From positions 1-64,000 of the forward strand of contig CAZMZP010000050.1 in assembly GCA_964570935.1 (NCBI GenBank): DNA of 64,000 bases. Direction: 5' to 3'. The position numbers and the translations under genes are program-made. The notes under the pieces were generated by a model, which did not search any database, was not told the DNA's origin, and saw only the letters and a list, made by a program, of their open reading frames with translations. Shown one piece after another: positions 1-8,365 of this stretch. Source of the stretch: JAFGJU01 sp964570935 (GTDB taxonomy: Bacteria; Eisenbacteria; RBG-16-71-46; JAFGJU01). Position 1 is the first letter of the stretch. Each line of letters starts with the position of its first letter.

Positions 1-175
1 CTCCCAGGATGTAGTTCCTGCCGTGGCCTACGTGCAGCTCGCCCGAGGGATACGGGAACATGTCGAGGCAGTAGAACTTCTTCCTCTTTTCGTCCAGCTT
101 CACACTGAAGAGTCCGATTTCGTCCCAGTGCCTGCGCCACCTGGGTTCTATTTCGTGGAAGTCGTAACTGTCCAT
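1..175 (-). CDS. leuS: Leucyl-tRNA synthetase, N-terminal fragment (runs off window)
   Basis: Only the first 58 codons are present; the gene continues past base 1. The translation begins MDSYDFHEIEPRWRRHW and contains FYCLDMFPYPSG followed by HVGH (residues 48-51), the class I 'HIGH' ATP-binding signature in the context seen in LeuRS. The enzyme charges tRNA-Leu in the cytoplasm. The ATG overlaps the stop of the upstream thioredoxin-fold gene in the arrangement TGATG, so the two are probably translationally coupled. Identity rests on the N-terminus only, but this stretch is highly diagnostic. Confidence 0.93.
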   Translation of the reverse strand, partial: MDSYDFHEIEPRWRRHWDEIGLFSVKLDEKRKKFYCLDMFPYPSGELHVGHGRNYILG

Positions 176-1005
176 CAGTTCTTCCTGTACAGTGCCGCTC
201 TTTGCTGCGCCTCCTGTCCGACCCACTTGTCGGAGAGCCGCCGGCCCAGCTCGTCCAACGCGGCCAGGCCCTCCTGCTTCTTGCCGGACGCGGCCAGGGA
301 CATTCCCAGGAAGAGTCTCGCCTCGTCCAGCCTGGGACTCGACTTGAAAGTCGAGACGAATTTCCCGAGGTCCACGGCCGCCTGATTGAAATCACCCTTC
401 CTGAAACGGCAGACTGCCAGGTCCAGCGCGGCGTCCTCGGCCTTCGCCTTTACCCTGGCCTTCACCATCTTCTGCAGCACTTTCTCCGCCTCCGCGAACT
501 GGCCCGCGGCCATCAGCTCGTCGGCGTAGAAGTAGCCCGCCTCCCCATCCGACGGCAGCTTCTTGTACCTCTCGCTCAGTATGTTCAGCCGCCCGCGGTC
601 CTCGAGGATCTGGCGGAGCGACTGTATGAGCGCGGCCGGCGGTCTGTACCCGATGAGGCGCGTCTTCTCCAGTCCGTCCCGCGAAAGAAACACAGTTATG
701 GGAGTGCCCGTGATCCTGTACTCGCGCCCCAGGTCTCTGCGGCGCTCAGAGTTTATCTTGATGCACACGTACTGCTTCGACAGCCGTACGACCTCGGGGT
801 CCGGGTAAGTCTTCGCGTCCAAAACCTTGCAGTAGTAGCACCAGGTCGTGTAGAAGCCTATCATCACGGGCTTACGCTCTATCCTGGCTCTCTCCAGCCC
901 CGTTTCATAATCCGTCATCCACTGTATGCTCTCCTGGCCCTGAAGGACGCCAGGCAGCAGGCCCAGAAGGACCAGGCCGAGGACCGAAAACCATGCGACT
1001 CTCAA
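175..1005 (-). CDS. Secreted thioredoxin-fold protein with C-terminal TPR-like region
   Basis: 276 residues. A hydrophobic signal peptide (about residues 4-22) is followed by a thioredoxin-like domain (about 25-135) with the redox motif WCYYC (Cys56, Cys59) and a likely cis-proline segment TGTPITVF. The C-terminal half is helical, with repeats such as ADELMAAGQFAEAEKVL that resemble tetratricopeptide units. It probably acts as a periplasmic or lipid-anchored disulfide reductase or thiol carrier; the substrate is unknown. The start is TTG at 1005, chosen because GGAGG lies six bases upstream. It sits directly after trxB, which could supply electrons only if a membrane relay such as DsbD/CcdA exists; none is seen here. 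Confidence 0.8.
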   Translation of the reverse strand: MRVAWFSVLGLVLLGLLPGVLQGQESIQWMTDYETGLERARIERKPVMIGFYTTWCYYCKVLDAKTYPDPEVVRLSKQYVCIKINSERRRDLGREYRITGTPITVFLSRDGLEKTRLIGYRPPAALIQSLRQILEDRGRLNILSERYKKLPSDGEAGYFYADELMAAGQFAEAEKVLQKMVKARVKAKAEDAALDLAVCRFRKGDFNQAAVDLGKFVSTFKSSPRLDEARLFLGMSLAASGKKQEGLAALDELGRRLSDKWVGQEAQQRAALYRKN

Positions 1006-1017
1006 GTGAACCTCCGT

Positions 1018-1947
1018 CTATTTGCGCTCCGTCTCCAACCCGTCCAAGTATCTGACCGCGGACACGGCGGCCGTCGCTCCGTCTCCAACTGCCGTGGAGA
1101 TCTGTCTCAGGCTCTTCTTCCTGACGTCTCCGGCCGCGAATACGCCGGGCACCGACGTCAGCATCTCTTCGTCCGTTATGATGTAGCCCGCGCCGTCCCT
1201 GTCCACCTGTCCTGCCAGGAATTCGGAATTCGGCAGAAGCCCGACGTACAGGAACACGCCTGCCACTTCCAACCTGTCCGCAGCGCCAGTCTCGACGCTG
1301 CGCACTTCCACCGCTTCGACCGACTCCGTCCCTGCTATCCGCGTCACCACGGAGCCCAGCACCGGCACAATCTTCTTCTCGCCCAGAGCCCGGTCCGCGA
1401 GCACCTTCACGCCCCTGAACTCGCGCCTCCTGTGCACCAGGTACACCCGGCTACACAGCCGCGCCAGGAAAACCGCCTCCTCCAGCGCCGAATCCCCCCC
1501 GCCTATGACCGCCACGGCCTCGTCCCTGAAGAAGGCACCGTCACAAGTGGCGCAATACGACACTCCCTTTCCCCGCAGCTCTCTCTCTCCGGCCACCCCC
1601 AGCTCGCGCGGCCTCGCCCCCGAGGCCACGATGACGGCCCCGGCGTCGAACTGGCCTCCAGCGGTCTTCACCACGACCCGCCCTCCGCCAGGGGTCAGGT
1701 TCTCGGCCTCGTCCTGCACAATCTGCGTGCCGAACTGCCTGGCCTGGGCCTCCATCCTCCTCGTAAGCTCGAACCCGGACACGGGCTCCTCGAACCCCGG
1801 ATAGTTCTCGACTCTGGCGGTCAGTGCGGCCTGTCCGCCCGGAGCAAGACGCTCCAGACAGCCGGCTTGCCATCCCGCTCTGGATGCGTACAACCCGGCG
1901 GTCAGGCCCGCGGGACCCGCGCCTATGATCAGCACGTCAAATCGCAT
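1018..1947 (-). CDS. trxB: Thioredoxin-disulfide reductase
   Basis: 309 residues, normal for low-molecular-weight TrxB. An N-terminal FAD-binding GAGPAG motif (residues 9-14) and GGQAALTARVENYPGF are followed by the redox-active CATC (132-135), an NADPH-binding GGGDSALEEA segment, and the C-terminal FAD motif GVFAAGDVR. It uses NADPH to reduce thioredoxin in the cytoplasm. It lies 63 bases after the trxA gene and 12 bases before the thioredoxin-fold/TPR gene, so the three form a thiol-redox operon. The start is ATG; no strong Shine-Dalgarno is evident. Confidence 0.96.
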   Translation of the reverse strand: MRFDVLIIGAGPAGLTAGLYASRAGWQAGCLERLAPGGQAALTARVENYPGFEEPVSGFELTRRMEAQARQFGTQIVQDEAENLTPGGGRVVVKTAGGQFDAGAVIVASGARPRELGVAGERELRGKGVSYCATCDGAFFRDEAVAVIGGGDSALEEAVFLARLCSRVYLVHRRREFRGVKVLADRALGEKKIVPVLGSVVTRIAGTESVEAVEVRSVETGAADRLEVAGVFLYVGLLPNSEFLAGQVDRDGAGYIITDEEMLTSVPGVFAAGDVRKKSLRQISTAVGDGATAAVSAVRYLDGLETERK

Positions 1948-2010
1948 AACACCGAGAACTCTCAGGGGGAGGACATCAAGAGCCCGAAGGACGTCGTGTC
2001 CGGCGCGCGA

Positions 2011-2354
2011 TCAGGGCTTGAGGACCAGGTCGAGTCTCTTCAGGAGCTCCGACTTCGGCACGGCCCCAATGACCTGATTCACGACGCTTCCGCCCTTGAA
2101 GATAAGCAATGAGGGAATGCTTCTTATTCCATACCTGGAGGCCAGGGACTGGCTTTCGTCAACGTTCAGCTTGCAGACCTTCACCTTGCCGGCGTAATCA
2201 CGCGCTATGTCGTCCACGATGGGGGCGATCATTCGACAGGGGCGCACCACTCCGCCCAGAAGTCTACCAGCACCGGAACAGCAGATTTCAAGACCTCGCT
2301 GTCGAAGTTCGCGTCCGTCACTGGCAGTGGTTTTGCCGCTTGCGTATCACCCAT
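2011..2354 (-). CDS. trxA: Thioredoxin, interrupted by a one-base frameshift in the active-site motif
   Basis: ATG at 2354 with GGAGGA a few bases upstream opens a frame reading MGDTQAAKPLPVTDANF and then VLVDFWAEWCAP, which hits TGA two codons later (2231-2229). The neighbouring frame continues without a gap as CRMIAPIVDDIA to the stop at 2011. Joined, they give a normal 114-residue thioredoxin with WCAPC. The break is at a run of four G on the plus strand (2239-2242), where one more base would restore the frame. An internal GTG at 2250 would give a 79-residue product lacking the first active-site cysteine. Explanations are a homopolymer sequencing error, a true pseudogene, or ribosomal -1 slippage. 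It is the first gene of the trxA-trxB cluster. Confidence 0.88.
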
Positions 2355-2403
2355 GTTCTCCTCCGAGTTCGTCCAACTGCTTGTCCGGCAAAAGGCAAAG
2401 TCA

Positions 2404-3459
2404 CTATTCAGAATACTGACGATACCGCACGGCTCTCCGGCCTGTCAACTCGTTTATTGCCGTGTCCAGCCCCAGCGCCGGTTCCAGCGCTCCGCTCTTG
2501 ATTCCCTTCTCGGTGTCGTACAGAACAGAAATCGCCCGGCACAACCCCTCCCTGTCGAACCGCCTCCTGATGGCTTCCACGTCCCTGCTCTCGGGCCAAC
2601 GGAGCTCTCCTCTGGGTCTGGAGTCCCCGCCCGTCCCCTGCCCTTCCTCCTCCGAACCCCTCAGCGCGTGTCTGAAGGCCCTGTTCAGGAACCACAGCAG
2701 GACCGTAGCCTGGCTGCCTGCCTGCAGACACCTGGCCGCAGTCACGTGAGCCGCCGCGCCGTCGCCCGCCGCGACCACGCGCCGCAGTTCGACAGCCGAA
2801 CCCAGAGAAGCCGCGCCCCCGACGGCGGCCACGTCCGCGTCGGTTATTTCCTTCCGACCGCCGGTGACGGCGGAGGCCTTCTCGATCACGTTCCAGACTT
2901 CGTACGCCGAATGTCCGTACGTTTCACTCAACTGCCGCAGCAGCCCCTCACTCATGCTCCTGCCCCGGTCCCGGAGCCAGCTCATGGCCCACGCCCGGCA
3001 ATCGCCAATGTTTCCCGACCAGAACACGAACGCTCCGACTTCAGCGCTCGCCGCCGCCATCGACCTGGCCAGCGCCTCCACTCCGCGTCTCCTGCCTTCG
3101 TCCCCCGTGCCCGCGGTCATGGCCACGAGGCAGGTGCTCTTCGACGGACGCCGCGCGTACGCCGCAAGTCCGGCCATGTCGGCCTGGCCCAGAAGCTCGA
3201 CGCCTATGAGGGCCACCACTCTTCTGTCCGCGAACAGCGGAGTGCTCAGGCACGCCGCCTCCACGTCCTTCCAGGAGGTGTCCGCGCCCAGGAACGACTG
3301 GCAGTTGAACTGCCTCGCCTCCGCCGGCACGAGCGCCTCCGTGAGTCTCCTCAGGGCCTCCCGCTTCAAAAACTCGTCGTTCCCGGTGAACACGTACACG
3401 GAGGAGAACCCGCTCCTCATGCCCTGCAAAAGATCACCATATCTGCGGTCACCCTTCAC
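2404..3459 (-). CDS. holA: DNA polymerase III delta subunit
   Basis: 351 residues. The N-terminal VYVFTGNDEFLKREAL stretch is the degenerate nucleotide-binding start of the HolA fold; FADRRVVALIG and the following AAA-like core, then a helical C-terminal domain with TAINELTG near the end, fit the family in order and length. The protein is the clamp-loader subunit that opens the beta sliding clamp. The GTG start at 3459 lies 11 bases after the lptE stop. Placement of holA next to lptE and leuS is common in Gram-negative bacteria and supports the call. Confidence 0.9.
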   Translation of the reverse strand: MKGDRRYGDLLQGMRSGFSSVYVFTGNDEFLKREALRRLTEALVPAEARQFNCQSFLGADTSWKDVEAACLSTPLFADRRVVALIGVELLGQADMAGLAAYARRPSKSTCLVAMTAGTGDEGRRRGVEALARSMAAASAEVGAFVFWSGNIGDCRAWAMSWLRDRGRSMSEGLLRQLSETYGHSAYEVWNVIEKASAVTGGRKEITDADVAAVGGAASLGSAVELRRVVAAGDGAAAHVTAARCLQAGSQATVLLWFLNRAFRHALRGSEEEGQGTGGDSRPRGELRWPESRDVEAIRRRFDREGLCRAISVLYDTEKGIKSGALEPALGLDTAINELTGRRAVRYRQYSE

Positions 3460-3469
3460 GGTCGGACCC

Positions 3470-3973
3470 TCACCACCCTTCTACCGTCCGCGTGAGGACG
3501 TCGTTCGCGAGAAAAGCTATCGCGGGCTGCCTGCCCTCCTGCTCCGTCTGCGCCTTCTGGCCGGCCATGTCCAGGGCGAAGTAGCGGGCGCTGCTCACCA
3601 GGGACTCGTCTTTCCAGATTATCCTGCCGTTCGACACGTCCTTGAATTCCACCGCCACCTTGATGGTGATCTCGTATTCCTGCGCCACCTCACCGGCTGA
3701 ATACGAGAACACCCTCCGCTGGTACCCCGTCACCGTCCCGACCAGCACTGAGGTCGCGGTACGTTCCCCCACTACCCGCAGCCGGTTGTCGGCCACGAAC
3801 TTCTCTATGACCGCGTTGGTGATTTCCTCCTCGATACGGTATTCGAGGGTCTCGTTCTTGAACACGGGTATGGCGATGGACTTGATGTGGCCTGGCAGTG
3901 TGGAGGAAGCCGTGTAACCGCACGAAAGCAGCAACGGAAGGAGAGACAACAGCGGAAGAACAACCAGTAACAC
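3470..3973 (-). CDS. lptE: LptE-like LPS-assembly lipoprotein
   Basis: About 167 residues from a GTG at 3973. A leucine-rich signal segment ends in LLLSCGY, a lipobox, so the mature protein would be a lipoprotein starting at Cys. The body (SIAIPVFKNETLEYRIEEEI, then VGTVTGYQRRVFSYS) matches the LptE/RlpB-like family whose members plug the LptD barrel and help deliver LPS to the outer membrane. The frame is open far upstream inside the response-regulator gene, so the exact start is uncertain, and no good ribosome site marks 3973. It abuts holA and leuS, as in many Gram-negatives. Confidence 0.8.
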   Translation of the reverse strand: MLLVVLPLLSLLPLLLSCGYTASSTLPGHIKSIAIPVFKNETLEYRIEEEITNAVIEKFVADNRLRVVGERTATSVLVGTVTGYQRRVFSYSAGEVAQEYEITIKVAVEFKDVSNGRIIWKDESLVSSARYFALDMAGQKAQTEQEGRQPAIAFLANDVLTRTVEGW

Positions 3974-3996
3974 CCGGACGGCGGCCGCCCCGCGCT

Positions 3997-5454
3997 CTAC
4001 GCCACGCGCGCGGGCTCCTCGCTTTCTCCGGGCACGTGCGCCTCGTCCCCGGTCTCCTTGAGACCGTACAGCTTCATCCTGTAGCGCAGCTTGTCCCGTT
4101 TTATCCCCAAAAGCTCGGCGGCCTTCGTTTGGTTCCATCCGCAGATTTCCGAAGCCCTGATGATGAGCGCCTTCTCTATCTCTTCCACGGCGGACTCCAA
4201 AGCGAGGCCCTCTCTCGGAATCTCGCCGCCTGAGAGCACGCTCTGGATGAGGTCGACACACGAAAGGGCGCCGGCGGTCACCCGACCCCCGGTCAGCTGA
4301 ACATGTCTGGCCTCGAGCGTCTCGCCGGACTCGAGCAGTATAATTCTCTCGAACAGGTTTTTCAACTGCCTAATGTTCCCGGGCCATTCGTACTCCGTCA
4401 GCGCGCGCTCCGCGTCGGGCGACATCCGCCTGAAGTTCTTGTGGAACACCTTGTTGAAGTGGCCCATGAAATGAACCGCCAGCGGCAGTATGTCTTCCCT
4501 GCGCTCGCGCAGCGGCGGTACGCAGATGGGCAATACTTTGAGCCGATAGTACAGGTCTTCCCTGAACGCTCCCTCTCTCACGGACTTCTCGAGGTCTCTG
4601 TTGGTGGCGGAAATGATCCTGACGCTCACGGTCAAGTCCTTCGTGCCGCCGACGCGTCTGAACGTCATCCTCTCCAGCACTTTCAGGAGCTTGACCTGCA
4701 CCTGCAGGCCCATCTCGCCCACCTCGTCCAGGAAGAGCGTGCCGCCGTTTGCCACTTCGAGCAGTCCCTGCTTCTGGAATCGCGCGTCGGTGAACGCGCC
4801 CTTCTCGTGCCCGAAGAGCTCGCTCTCCAGAAGCTCCGTCGGTATCGCTGCGCAGTTTATGTCCAGAAACGGCTTGTCCCATCTGGAGCTCATCTCGTGT
4901 ATGTAGTGCGCCACGAGCTCCTTACCCGTCCCGCTCTCGCCTTCTATCAGCACGCTCGTGGTGTCGCTCTTCGCCACCTGTTCCGATATTTCGTACACGC
5001 GCCTTATGCTCTGGCTTTGCCCCATGACGTATTCACGCGAAAACCTGTCCCGCGCCGTCTTCCGCCTGTGCTGGAGCTCTCTCTCCAGGGAGTGCCTCTC
5101 CATCTCCCTCTTGACGATAAGAGCGATCTGCTTCAGGTTCACCGGCTTCACGACAAAATCGCAGGCGCCCAGTCTCATCGCGTTCACGGCCGATTCTACG
5201 TCGCCGTAGGCGGTCATGATTATGACGCAGGCCGGGTTTCCCTCTTCCCGCATCCGCTCCAGGACCCTGAGTCCGGTCGTGTCGGGCAGCCTCAGGTCCA
5301 TCAGCACCATGTCCGGGTTTTCTTCCATGGCCAGCCTGAACCCCTCTTCCCCCGTCTGGCCGCACGTCACGGAGTAGCCCTCTTCGGCAAGAGCCTTGCT
5401 GAGAAAGTGCCTCGTCGTTTCCTGGTCTTCAACTATCAGAACCGTTTCAGCCAC
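3997..5454 (-). CDS. Sigma-54-dependent NtrC-family response regulator
   Basis: 485 residues in three domains. A receiver (1-120) has the phospho-acceptor Asp53 in MDLRLPDTTG. The AAA+ ATPase (about 143-375) has Walker A GESGTGKE (172-179), GAFTDA (219-224, the sigma-54 contact loop), Walker B LFLDEVGE and R-finger region. A Fis-type HTH follows (AAELLGIKRDKLRYRMK). It activates RNA polymerase carrying sigma-54. Its start overlaps the end of the histidine kinase by eight bases, which makes the kinase its partner. Targets are not shown by sequence; I found no convincing -24/-12 site in the nearby intergenic regions. Confidence 0.95.
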   Translation of the reverse strand: MAETVLIVEDQETTRHFLSKALAEEGYSVTCGQTGEEGFRLAMEENPDMVLMDLRLPDTTGLRVLERMREEGNPACVIIMTAYGDVESAVNAMRLGACDFVVKPVNLKQIALIVKREMERHSLERELQHRRKTARDRFSREYVMGQSQSIRRVYEISEQVAKSDTTSVLIEGESGTGKELVAHYIHEMSSRWDKPFLDINCAAIPTELLESELFGHEKGAFTDARFQKQGLLEVANGGTLFLDEVGEMGLQVQVKLLKVLERMTFRRVGGTKDLTVSVRIISATNRDLEKSVREGAFREDLYYRLKVLPICVPPLRERREDILPLAVHFMGHFNKVFHKNFRRMSPDAERALTEYEWPGNIRQLKNLFERIILLESGETLEARHVQLTGGRVTAGALSCVDLIQSVLSGGEIPREGLALESAVEEIEKALIIRASEICGWNQTKAAELLGIKRDKLRYRMKLYGLKETGDEAHVPGESEEPARVA

Positions 5455-7408
5455 GTTTCCTGACCCCCTCGTTTCGTCCGGTCGAGCTCGTGTTCCCTTC
5501 TGCGGCAGCCGGCAGCCTCACGGTGAAGGCGGCTCCCTTTCCCGGCTCGCTCGTTACCGACAGTTCGCCTCCGTGAGCCCGCACTATCTCGTGAGTGATG
5601 TACAGACCCAACCCGGTACCGCCCGGCTTCGTCGTGAAGAAGGGCTCGAAGATCCTGTCCAGGTTCTCGGGCTGAATCCCGGGGCCGGAATCGCCCACCG
5701 TGATTTCCACTCCGCCGCAGGACTCCGGCTCGGCTTCCTCTACGCTCGCCATGTCGATCTTGATCTCGCCGCCCTGCGGCGTCGCTTCCACCGCGTTCCT
5801 TATCAGATTGATGAACACCTGCTGCATCTGGTCCGCGTCCATCTGCACGGGTTGCGGCTTACCGGTCACCGACATGTCCAGACTCAGTGCCTTGTCCGAC
5901 GCCGAGGTCCCCAGCGACCTGAGCGCCCTCTCCACCACGTCTTCAACGCAGGCCTCGGCCAGAACGAGCTCTTGCGGATGAGTGACGCTGAGAAGGTCCT
6001 GTATGATCCGCTCGAGCCGCGCGACCTCCCTCAGCAGGAATTTCACGTTGTCCGCTTCGGGCCCGGTGTCCCCGAACTGCCTGCTCATGTACTGAATTCC
6101 CGCGGCTATGCCGGAGAGCGGGTTTCTCACCTCGTGCGCCACGCTGGCAGCGAACCTGCCCAGCGCGGCCAGCCGGTCCAGCTGCCGCACCTTCTCTTCC
6201 AGCTTCCTGGCCGGCCTGAGGTCCGTGAACGTCACGATCACGCCCCGGACGTTGTCCCTTTCGTCCCTGAGGAGGCGTGATGTCATCCTGACGGGCACCG
6301 TGCCCTTCGACCGCTTGCTGACCACCGTGTCCACCGCGGTCTGTTCCTCCCCGTGGAGCAGTGCTCTCGTCACTGGCGATTGCTCCTCCGTCTCGGGAGG
6401 GATGAGAAAACCGCTCTTGGCGCCGGCCACTTCCTCGGCGCTGAAGCCCGTCACCGCCTCGGCGGCCTCATTGAAGGCCTGCAGCCGGCCGCAGAGGTCG
6501 AAGGCCACGAGACACTCCCCCATCGAGTCCAGTAGTCTCTGCCTGAACTCCTCACCCACCCGGAGAGCTCCGTACAGCCGGTTGCTCTCCAGCACTCCGG
6601 ACACGTTGAATCCAACGGACTCGAGCATGGAGAGGTCTCCGGGCGACATCTCGTCCGCGCCCTTCCGCGCCGCCGTCACCATCCCCAGCAGGGGGAACAC
6701 GTCGCACTTTACGCAGGATTCCCTTCTCCTGGACGGGTCGAATCCCTTCTCGTGGAAGCACAGCGTCGAGGAAGCCTCCCAGCAGAACCCCGGCCTTTCC
6801 AGGTACGCTCCGCACTCCTGTTTTATGCATTTCTTGGCTTCACGGCACGAGAGCCACTGTCGAGACGACACGAGCGGCACCACGGCCATCGCGTGGCCGG
6901 GGCCGGAAACATCTATCTCGAGCCGACGGCCGACTTCTTCCGACGGCATCACGGAAGTCTGCATGTGCCACAGTGACTCCCCGAGCTTGCCCTCGAGGTC
7001 GGACGGCCGCACCACGACTTCAGAGGTCCGGACCTCGTCCTCCCCGTAGACCGTGTGCCGTCCCTGCATAAGCCCCGTTTCCCTGTTCATCAGCCAGAGC
7101 CCCACGTCGTCCATTCCGAGAACTCTGTGCATGTAAGAGGAGACGGTCTGAAGGGCCTCTTCCGGCTTCACGTTCGACAGCATGCTCTCTGCTATCTCGC
7201 GGACGACCGAAAGCTTGGTGTCGGTCTCTATCAGCCGGCGATGGGTGGTCTCCAGGGCGTCTATCAAATCCTGGCAGACCCTGCTGAGAGTTGTCTCGTC
7301 GTCCAGGGAGCTGTAGTCGGACGGGTTGAGAGTCGTGAAGGATCGGAGGTCCTCCACTCTCTTGAGGAGAGGACGGTTGTCTCTGCGGATTTCCTGACGC
7401 TTCGGCAC
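5447..7408 (-). CDS. GAF-PAS sensor histidine kinase with cysteine cluster
   Basis: 653 residues, no clear membrane segment, so probably cytoplasmic. Order: N-terminal helix, GAF domain (about 65-280), PAS domain (about 290-400), HisKA with His425 in VAHEVRNPLSG, and HATPase with LIRNAVEATPQGG (N box), VGDSGPGI and FFTTKPGGTGLGL (G boxes). The domain plan is NtrB/ZraS-like. Inside the GAF domain, residues 188-235 hold seven cysteines (188, 194, 199, 209, 217, 232, 235), which suggests a bound metal or iron-sulfur group. The start is GTG at 7408. It follows the sugar transferase and precedes its response regulator. Confidence 0.93.
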   Translation of the reverse strand: MPKRQEIRRDNRPLLKRVEDLRSFTTLNPSDYSSLDDETTLSRVCQDLIDALETTHRRLIETDTKLSVVREIAESMLSNVKPEEALQTVSSYMHRVLGMDDVGLWLMNRETGLMQGRHTVYGEDEVRTSEVVVRPSDLEGKLGESLWHMQTSVMPSEEVGRRLEIDVSGPGHAMAVVPLVSSRQWLSCREAKKCIKQECGAYLERPGFCWEASSTLCFHEKGFDPSRRRESCVKCDVFPLLGMVTAARKGADEMSPGDLSMLESVGFNVSGVLESNRLYGALRVGEEFRQRLLDSMGECLVAFDLCGRLQAFNEAAEAVTGFSAEEVAGAKSGFLIPPETEEQSPVTRALLHGEEQTAVDTVVSKRSKGTVPVRMTSRLLRDERDNVRGVIVTFTDLRPARKLEEKVRQLDRLAALGRFAASVAHEVRNPLSGIAAGIQYMSRQFGDTGPEADNVKFLLREVARLERIIQDLLSVTHPQELVLAEACVEDVVERALRSLGTSASDKALSLDMSVTGKPQPVQMDADQMQQVFINLIRNAVEATPQGGEIKIDMASVEEAEPESCGGVEITVGDSGPGIQPENLDRIFEPFFTTKPGGTGLGLYITHEIVRAHGGELSVTSEPGKGAAFTVRLPAAAEGNTSSTGRNEGVRKRG

Positions 7409-7451
7409 CTGAATACCCTGCGTTTTTGGGGTACGGAGAGAGCGACTCGGG

Positions 7452-8216
7452 CTACGCCCCAGTCATTTTCTTCGCGAGCACGACGAGGGTCTTGAGCAGG
7501 ATCTTGAGGTCCGAGACTACTCTCAGGTTGCGCAGGTAGCGGAGGTCCAAGTCCAGTTTCCTGTGGATTTCCTCCTCCGTAATGTCGTCCAGTGCAGATA
7601 CCTGCGCCAGTCCCGTGATCCCAGGTCGCACCCTGAGCCTCGCAGTGTACTCAGGTAACTTATCGGCAAATTTCTTGACAAAATGAGGTCTTTCGGGCCG
7701 CGGCCCCACCAGACTCATCTCGCCCTTGAACACGTTCCAGAGCTGCGGCAGTTCGTCCACGCGCAGCAATCTCAGGATGCCTCCCACACGGGTGACTCGC
7801 GGGTCGTGCGGCGACGCCCACGTGGGGCCCGTCAGGTCCTCGGCGTTCCGAAGCATGGTCCGGAACTTATGTATCCGGAAGAGTCTGCCGGGGCTCAGGA
7901 TGTTTCGCCTCTCGCCCTTCCGCAAGTCGACTCGGACGTCCAACGGCTCACGCCTTCGCGTTCCCCAGCGCCTCTCCTGCCCTATCCTGATCTGGGTGTA
8001 GAACACCGGCCCGGGCGAATCGATCTTGATTAGCAGCGCGACCAGCAGAAGGAAAGGCAGCAGAAGCGCCAGCCCCACGCCGGAAATGAGGACGTCCAGC
8101 CCGCGTTTCAGGAAAACGGTGTTGACCGGGATCTCGACACGCGGGAACTCCCTCAGCTCCAGGCGGGGTTTGCGAGTCTCGGCCCGCTCCCCCGTTGTCA
8201 GCTCTCTGTGTTCCAC
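7452..8216 (-). CDS. Polyprenyl-phosphate sugar-1-phosphate transferase (exopolysaccharide initiation)
   Basis: 254 residues. One hydrophobic hairpin or membrane segment (about 33-60) follows KRGLDVLISG; the catalytic bacterial sugar transferase domain has DSPGPVFYTQ, FRIHKFRTM, the DE of LRVDELPQLWNV, and VGPRPERP, with RPGITGLAQVS near the end. Enzymes of this type move a sugar-phosphate from a UDP-sugar to undecaprenyl phosphate, the first step of exopolysaccharide or O-antigen building. It lacks the long N-terminal membrane region of WcaJ, so it is the short form. The start is GTG. It probably serves the polysaccharide cassette at 18834-24449, although the Tad genes lie between. Confidence 0.92.
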   Translation of the reverse strand: MEHRELTTGERAETRKPRLELREFPRVEIPVNTVFLKRGLDVLISGVGLALLLPFLLLVALLIKIDSPGPVFYTQIRIGQERRWGTRRREPLDVRVDLRKGERRNILSPGRLFRIHKFRTMLRNAEDLTGPTWASPHDPRVTRVGGILRLLRVDELPQLWNVFKGEMSLVGPRPERPHFVKKFADKLPEYTARLRVRPGITGLAQVSALDDITEEEIHRKLDLDLRYLRNLRVVSDLKILLKTLVVLAKKMTGA

Positions 8217-8365
8217 TCTTCCGCCCTTCGCACGTTGTCAGCCCCAAAAAAGCTCCGCTCGTTCTGCAACCGGGGATGCGCTCGGAGATTCGCGCCCGGC
8301 AGCCGACACGAGCGGCATCGCAGGACATTCTGCTTTATGAAACGGTCAGCACACCCCTGCCGGCC

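Noticed and set aside
202..2112. A long open frame of 636 codons on the plus strand across the trx genes
   Set aside because: It is the antisense shadow of trxB and the thioredoxin-fold gene; GC-rich antisense frames are often open and the translation is low-complexity Arg/Leu/His.
8246..8290. A terminator-like T-run with CGGAG/CTCCG arms before the sugar-transferase gene
   Set aside because: The stem is only five pairs with a 25-base loop; too weak to call.
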